This document shows positions 60,784 through 64,000 of a stretch of 64,000 nt of DNA, piece after piece; within the stretch, counting starts at the first letter, position 1, and each line of letters starts with the position of its first letter. The translations under genes were made by a program, and so were the position numbers. The stretch lies in NCBI GenBank assembly GCA_045588915.1, contig JAZNFA010000003.1, forward strand, positions 1 to 64,000, given 5' to 3'. The notes under the pieces were generated by a model, which did no database searches, had not been told where the DNA came from, and saw only the letters and a list, made by a program, of their open reading frames with translations. The stretch comes from RGIG8050 sp045588915. Its GTDB lineage: Bacteria > Bacillota > Clostridia > Christensenellales > UBA1242.

Positions 60784-61068
60784 TTATTTAAAACGAATGT
60801 TCATATTGCCCAAAACCAAGAACACCACGATTAACACAATGGCAACGAACCAAACAGCCAACCACCATCCTTTACGTGTACGTGCATAACCGAACGAATG
60901 GCAAGCCACTACGATGTATGACAACACTTCTGCCAATAATTTTAAAGCGCTAACAAGTTGTGCAGTCAGTCCAACCATTTCAAAAATCCAGGACAATAAC
61001 AACACAAGACCAACGCCAACGATTGACAAGTATGACAACACGTTCAAAATGCTACTTCTTGATGACAT
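60784..61068 (-). CDS. Small three-helix membrane protein
   Basis: 94 residues with segments at about 10-28, 34-58 and 70-90. A start with AAGGAGGTAAAATTA is present 13 nt downstream of rluD. No recognised family. It may function together with the 158-residue membrane protein next to it. Confidence 0.6.
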   Translation of the reverse strand: MSSRSSILNVLSYLSIVGVGLVLLLSWIFEMVGLTAQLVSALKLLAEVLSYIVVACHSFGYARTRKGWWLAVWFVAIVLIVVFLVLGNMNIRFK

Positions 61069-61081
61069 TAATTTTACCTCC

Positions 61082-61918
61082 TTATCTTAAATAATAACAT
61101 TTTTCACAAGCTACGGCAAACTCTTTTGTCGGAGCAATAGACAAATGCACCGGTTGTTCTGTGATTGGATGCACAAAATCCAAACGCACAGCCTCTAACA
61201 TTTGCCCACTACCACTATTATATTCAGGATCACCCACAATCGGATGATGAATTGCTTTACAATGAACACGGATTTGATGCGTCCGTCCTGTTTCCAAAGT
61301 AAACTCACATAAAGTATGTCGCGCATAACGTTCTAAAACTTTTAGATGTGTTATTGCACGACGACCACCTTGTTCGGTCACCGTAAAGATTGTGCGATGT
61401 TGTGGATGACGAATAATATTCTTATCAATTTTCATATCACAAGCAACACGCCCATCAACCAAACCGTGGTAAGTTCTTTGAATCGTATGTTGCTCAAACA
61501 TTTTCGCCAAACGGCTTTGACATTCGATAGTCTTCGCGACAATTAACAAACCAGCCGTATTTTTATCTAAGCGATGCACAATTCCAGCACGTTCTAAATT
61601 TCCTTGCCCACGCCCCAACAAAGCATTCAACACTGTGCCACTTTTTACGCCAGCACCAGGATGCACCACCATTCCACGTGGCTTATTGATGACCATCAAA
61701 TGTTCGTCTTCATAAACTATTTCCAATGGTAAAGCTTCCGGTTCAGCCGTTATCAATACGGGTTGCAAATCCCCAGCCACGACATCGCTTGCACGCAATT
61801 CGTAACCAGCCTTAACTTTTTGTCCATTCACAGTAAAATCACCACGTTTAATTCCAGCTACAATTTGACTACGTGTTACATTTGAATATTTTTCACAAAG
61901 ATACTTATCGAAACGCAA
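61082..61918 (-). CDS. rluD: Pseudouridine synthase RluD family
   Basis: 278 residues. An S4 RNA-binding domain at the N-terminus (YLCEKYSNVTRSQIVAGIKRGDFTVNG) and the catalytic HRLDKNTAGLLIVAKT (Asp about 118) identify the enzyme, which modifies 23S rRNA or tRNA uridines. It overlaps lspA by about 14 nt, a common lspA-rluD pair. Confidence 0.95.
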   Translation of the reverse strand: MRFDKYLCEKYSNVTRSQIVAGIKRGDFTVNGQKVKAGYELRASDVVAGDLQPVLITAEPEALPLEIVYEDEHLMVINKPRGMVVHPGAGVKSGTVLNALLGRGQGNLERAGIVHRLDKNTAGLLIVAKTIECQSRLAKMFEQHTIQRTYHGLVDGRVACDMKIDKNIIRHPQHRTIFTVTEQGGRRAITHLKVLERYARHTLCEFTLETGRTHQIRVHCKAIHHPIVGDPEYNSGSGQMLEAVRLDFVHPITEQPVHLSIAPTKEFAVACEKCYYLR

Positions 61919-62294
61919 CCTGCCCCCCTACCATCATTGCACCGATAATCAATGCAATGTCAGCAATATTATTTTTAAAAATGATAAAATTCAAGAAATC
62001 GTGCACGGCGCCACCGGTCAACATACGGTCAATCGCATTGCCTAAAACACCACCAATAAACAGCGCTAAACCGACCGTGAACCAGTATGATTTTTTACGT
62101 GGTGTACGACAATACCAAACAGTCGCCGCAATAACAATCACCAACGATAGAATCACAACCAAGATCCATAACCACGGCAAGTGTGCACCTAATCCCCAAG
62201 CAATACCAGCATTCAAAATACCATCACAAGTAAACTTAGTGATTAAATCCACACTAACCACAGCAAGAATTACACCGGCAAAAAGCCAAATCAT
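61905..62294 (-). CDS. lspA: Lipoprotein signal peptidase LspA, short form
   Basis: Aspartyl peptidase that cleaves lipoprotein signal peptides in the membrane. 129 residues, shorter than the typical 150-170. The catalytic Asp are in GNAIDRML (about 89) and NNIADIALIIGA (about 112). Hydrophobic segments total four. It overlaps rnj by 4 nt at its start and rluD at its end. Confidence 0.9.
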   Translation of the reverse strand: MIWLFAGVILAVVSVDLITKFTCDGILNAGIAWGLGAHLPWLWILVVILSLVIVIAATVWYCRTPRKKSYWFTVGLALFIGGVLGNAIDRMLTGGAVHDFLNFIIFKNNIADIALIIGAMMVGGQVAFR

Positions 62295-63955
62295 TGACCA
62301 ACCTTTTCCAACATTGAAACAACGATGGGACGACGATTATAACTTTTTTGGAAATAATTTTGTACATCTTTACGAATTTGATTACGTACATCATTTACAT
62401 CATTACCGTTGAAAGGCATTTTTTCTAACGATTCCAAAACAACACCACGAATATCAATAATCACTTTTTCCAATTCGTGAGCATAAGCCAAACCTTTCAT
62501 AATGACATCTGGTCCCGACAACAAATCACCCGTCTTGCCGTCATAACCCAAACCAATCACACAAATACCATCTTCAGCCAAAGCTTGACGGTCACGTAAA
62601 ACTGAACTATCAATATCACCTGCCCCAAAGCCATCAATCAAACGAGAACCGTGAGGTACTGAGCCAACTTTCTTCAAACCAGTTGCAGATAACTCCCAGC
62701 ATTCACCCAACTCTGCCATGTGGACATTACGTGCTGGCATACCCATACGCTTTGCCAAATCACAGTGCTTCTTTAACATCTTGTATTCACCGTGAATCGG
62801 AATAAAATTACGTGGACGCAATAAAGCGTGAATAATTTTAATTTCTTCCTGACAAGCGTGACCTGATACGTGTACTGCTGCCAAACGTTCATAAACAACT
62901 TCACAACCACGATGGACTAAATTGTTGACTACATCAGCCACAGCCCCCTCATTACCTGAAATTGGCGACGCCGAGAAAATCACAGCATCACTCGGTCCTA
63001 AGTTGATTTGTGCAAATTCGCCATTTGCCATACGACTAAGTGCAGCATTCGGTTCACCCTGACTACCAGTTAATAAGACCAACACCTCTTCGTTTTTAAA
63101 AGCATTTATCTTACTGATTTCAATAATATTTTCTGGACGTGTTTTCATTTCGCCCAATTTAATCGCAATATCACTGACAGCAATCATACTACGCCCTAAG
63201 AAAGCAACCTTACGTTTATACTTCTGCGCTAAATCTAAAATCTGTTGCATACGATGTACGTTCGACGCAAATGAAGTAATAAACATACGTTTGTCTTTGT
63301 ATTGCGCAAATAATTCATCCAAACGTTCGCCAACCGTTGTTTCACTCATTGTGAATCCTTCACGTTCAATGTTTGTACTTTCACACAATAACAAAGAAAC
63401 ACCACGACGACCAATCTCACCAATTCGCGCCAAATCAATCGGTTGATTATCCACTGGTGTTAAATCAATTTTCAAATCCCCTGTGTGGAAAACTGTTCCC
63501 AACGGTGTCGTAATTGCCACAGCAAACGCACCAGGTATCGAGTGGTTTACGTGCACAAACTCAACTGAGAACTCACCAATCTTTACCACAGCACGTGGAC
63601 GCACAGCCACAGCCTTTACTTTCAAACCAGAATGTTCACGTAATTTATGTTCAATTAAACCTAAAGTCATACGACTGGCATAGATTGGTGCTGGTACTTC
63701 TTTTAAAGCGTGTGGCAAACCACCAATGTGGTCTTCGTGCCCGTGCGTAATGATGTAACCTTTGACTTTATTTTTATTGCGAATCAAATAAGTAATATCC
63801 TGCACAACCATATCAATCCCTGGCATTTTATTTGCATCAGGAAATCCCAAGCCAGCATCAACTACGATAATATCATCACCAAATTCGAAAACGGTCATAT
63901 TCTTACCGATTTCACCCAAGCCCCCCAAGAAACTAATTTTTAAATTTTTACTCAT
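62291..63955 (-). CDS. rnj: Ribonuclease J
   Basis: Endo- and 5'-exoribonuclease of Bacillota mRNA decay. 554 residues. The metallo-beta-lactamase motif HGHEDHIGGLPH (about 70-81) binds zinc, and the beta-CASP region includes SGHACQEEIK and FIPIHGEYKML. AAGGAGAGG precedes the ATG. The first gene of the rnj-lspA-rluD run. Confidence 0.96.
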   Translation of the reverse strand: MSKNLKISFLGGLGEIGKNMTVFEFGDDIIVVDAGLGFPDANKMPGIDMVVQDITYLIRNKNKVKGYIITHGHEDHIGGLPHALKEVPAPIYASRMTLGLIEHKLREHSGLKVKAVAVRPRAVVKIGEFSVEFVHVNHSIPGAFAVAITTPLGTVFHTGDLKIDLTPVDNQPIDLARIGEIGRRGVSLLLCESTNIEREGFTMSETTVGERLDELFAQYKDKRMFITSFASNVHRMQQILDLAQKYKRKVAFLGRSMIAVSDIAIKLGEMKTRPENIIEISKINAFKNEEVLVLLTGSQGEPNAALSRMANGEFAQINLGPSDAVIFSASPISGNEGAVADVVNNLVHRGCEVVYERLAAVHVSGHACQEEIKIIHALLRPRNFIPIHGEYKMLKKHCDLAKRMGMPARNVHMAELGECWELSATGLKKVGSVPHGSRLIDGFGAGDIDSSVLRDRQALAEDGICVIGLGYDGKTGDLLSGPDVIMKGLAYAHELEKVIIDIRGVVLESLEKMPFNGNDVNDVRNQIRKDVQNYFQKSYNRRPIVVSMLEKVGQ

Positions 63956-64000
63956 TTCCTCTCCTTACTCTCTAATCTAAATTCACAATTTTATTGTAAA

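Overview
The window looks like part of a small, AT-rich chromosome from an uncultured Bacillota-type bacterium. The gene order is that of low-GC Gram-positives: ffh-rpsP-khpA, scpA-scpB with smc, rpsL-rpsG-fusA, an L10 leader with rplJ-rplL, rpmG-secE-nusG, tig-clpP-clpX, and rnj-lspA-rluD. Stops include TGA, so the host uses the standard bacterial code. Several core proteins are unusually short (Mfd 724 residues, SMC 859), which suggests a streamlined genome. I cannot name the genus.

Layout. 1-0.6 kb: the end of a kinase-like gene and a degenerate tRNA-Gly. 0.7-3.8 kb: ffh, rpsP, khpA, a small membrane protein, ung. 3.8-8.6 kb: an XRE regulator, tRNA-Leu(UAG), a radical-SAM-like protein without cluster cysteines, membrane proteins, an HD hydrolase, tRNA-Pro. 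8.7-14.7 kb: smc, tRNA-Leu(CAG), a D-Ala-D-Ala carboxypeptidase, a pair of coat-like genes, a TM2 protein. 14.8-29.95 kb: an integrated element at the 3' end of tRNA-Glu. 30-45.6 kb: acyl-ACP thioesterase, flavoprotein, nucleotidyltransferase-like protein, enolase, scpB/scpA/M50 protease, a large CvpA-like protein, smpB, trpS and two paralogous zinc peptidases. 45.7-64 kb: translation, secretion and proteolysis genes.

The element (about 15.1 kb) has a tyrosine integrase, a broken xis, an HUH rolling-circle Rep with palindromes beside it, and matching arm-type repeats (TTAGTCATAG) at both ends. Its cargo is a row of small genes that share one translation-start cassette and an N-terminal M-x-F/L-I-K-E motif, a gene under a SAM-I riboswitch, a type III restriction-modification pair with a C-protein-like regulator, and an SF1 helicase followed by a two-TM coiled-coil protein. 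The restriction module and the membrane-protein gene are each bracketed by their own direct repeats, so the element looks modular and defence-oriented.

Two host-wide oddities stand out. About sixteen genes have a -10 box only 4-8 nt before the start codon and no Shine-Dalgarno sequence, so they are probably translated from leaderless mRNAs. Both leucine tRNAs have 5-nt variable regions instead of the long class II arm expected of bacterial tRNA-Leu.
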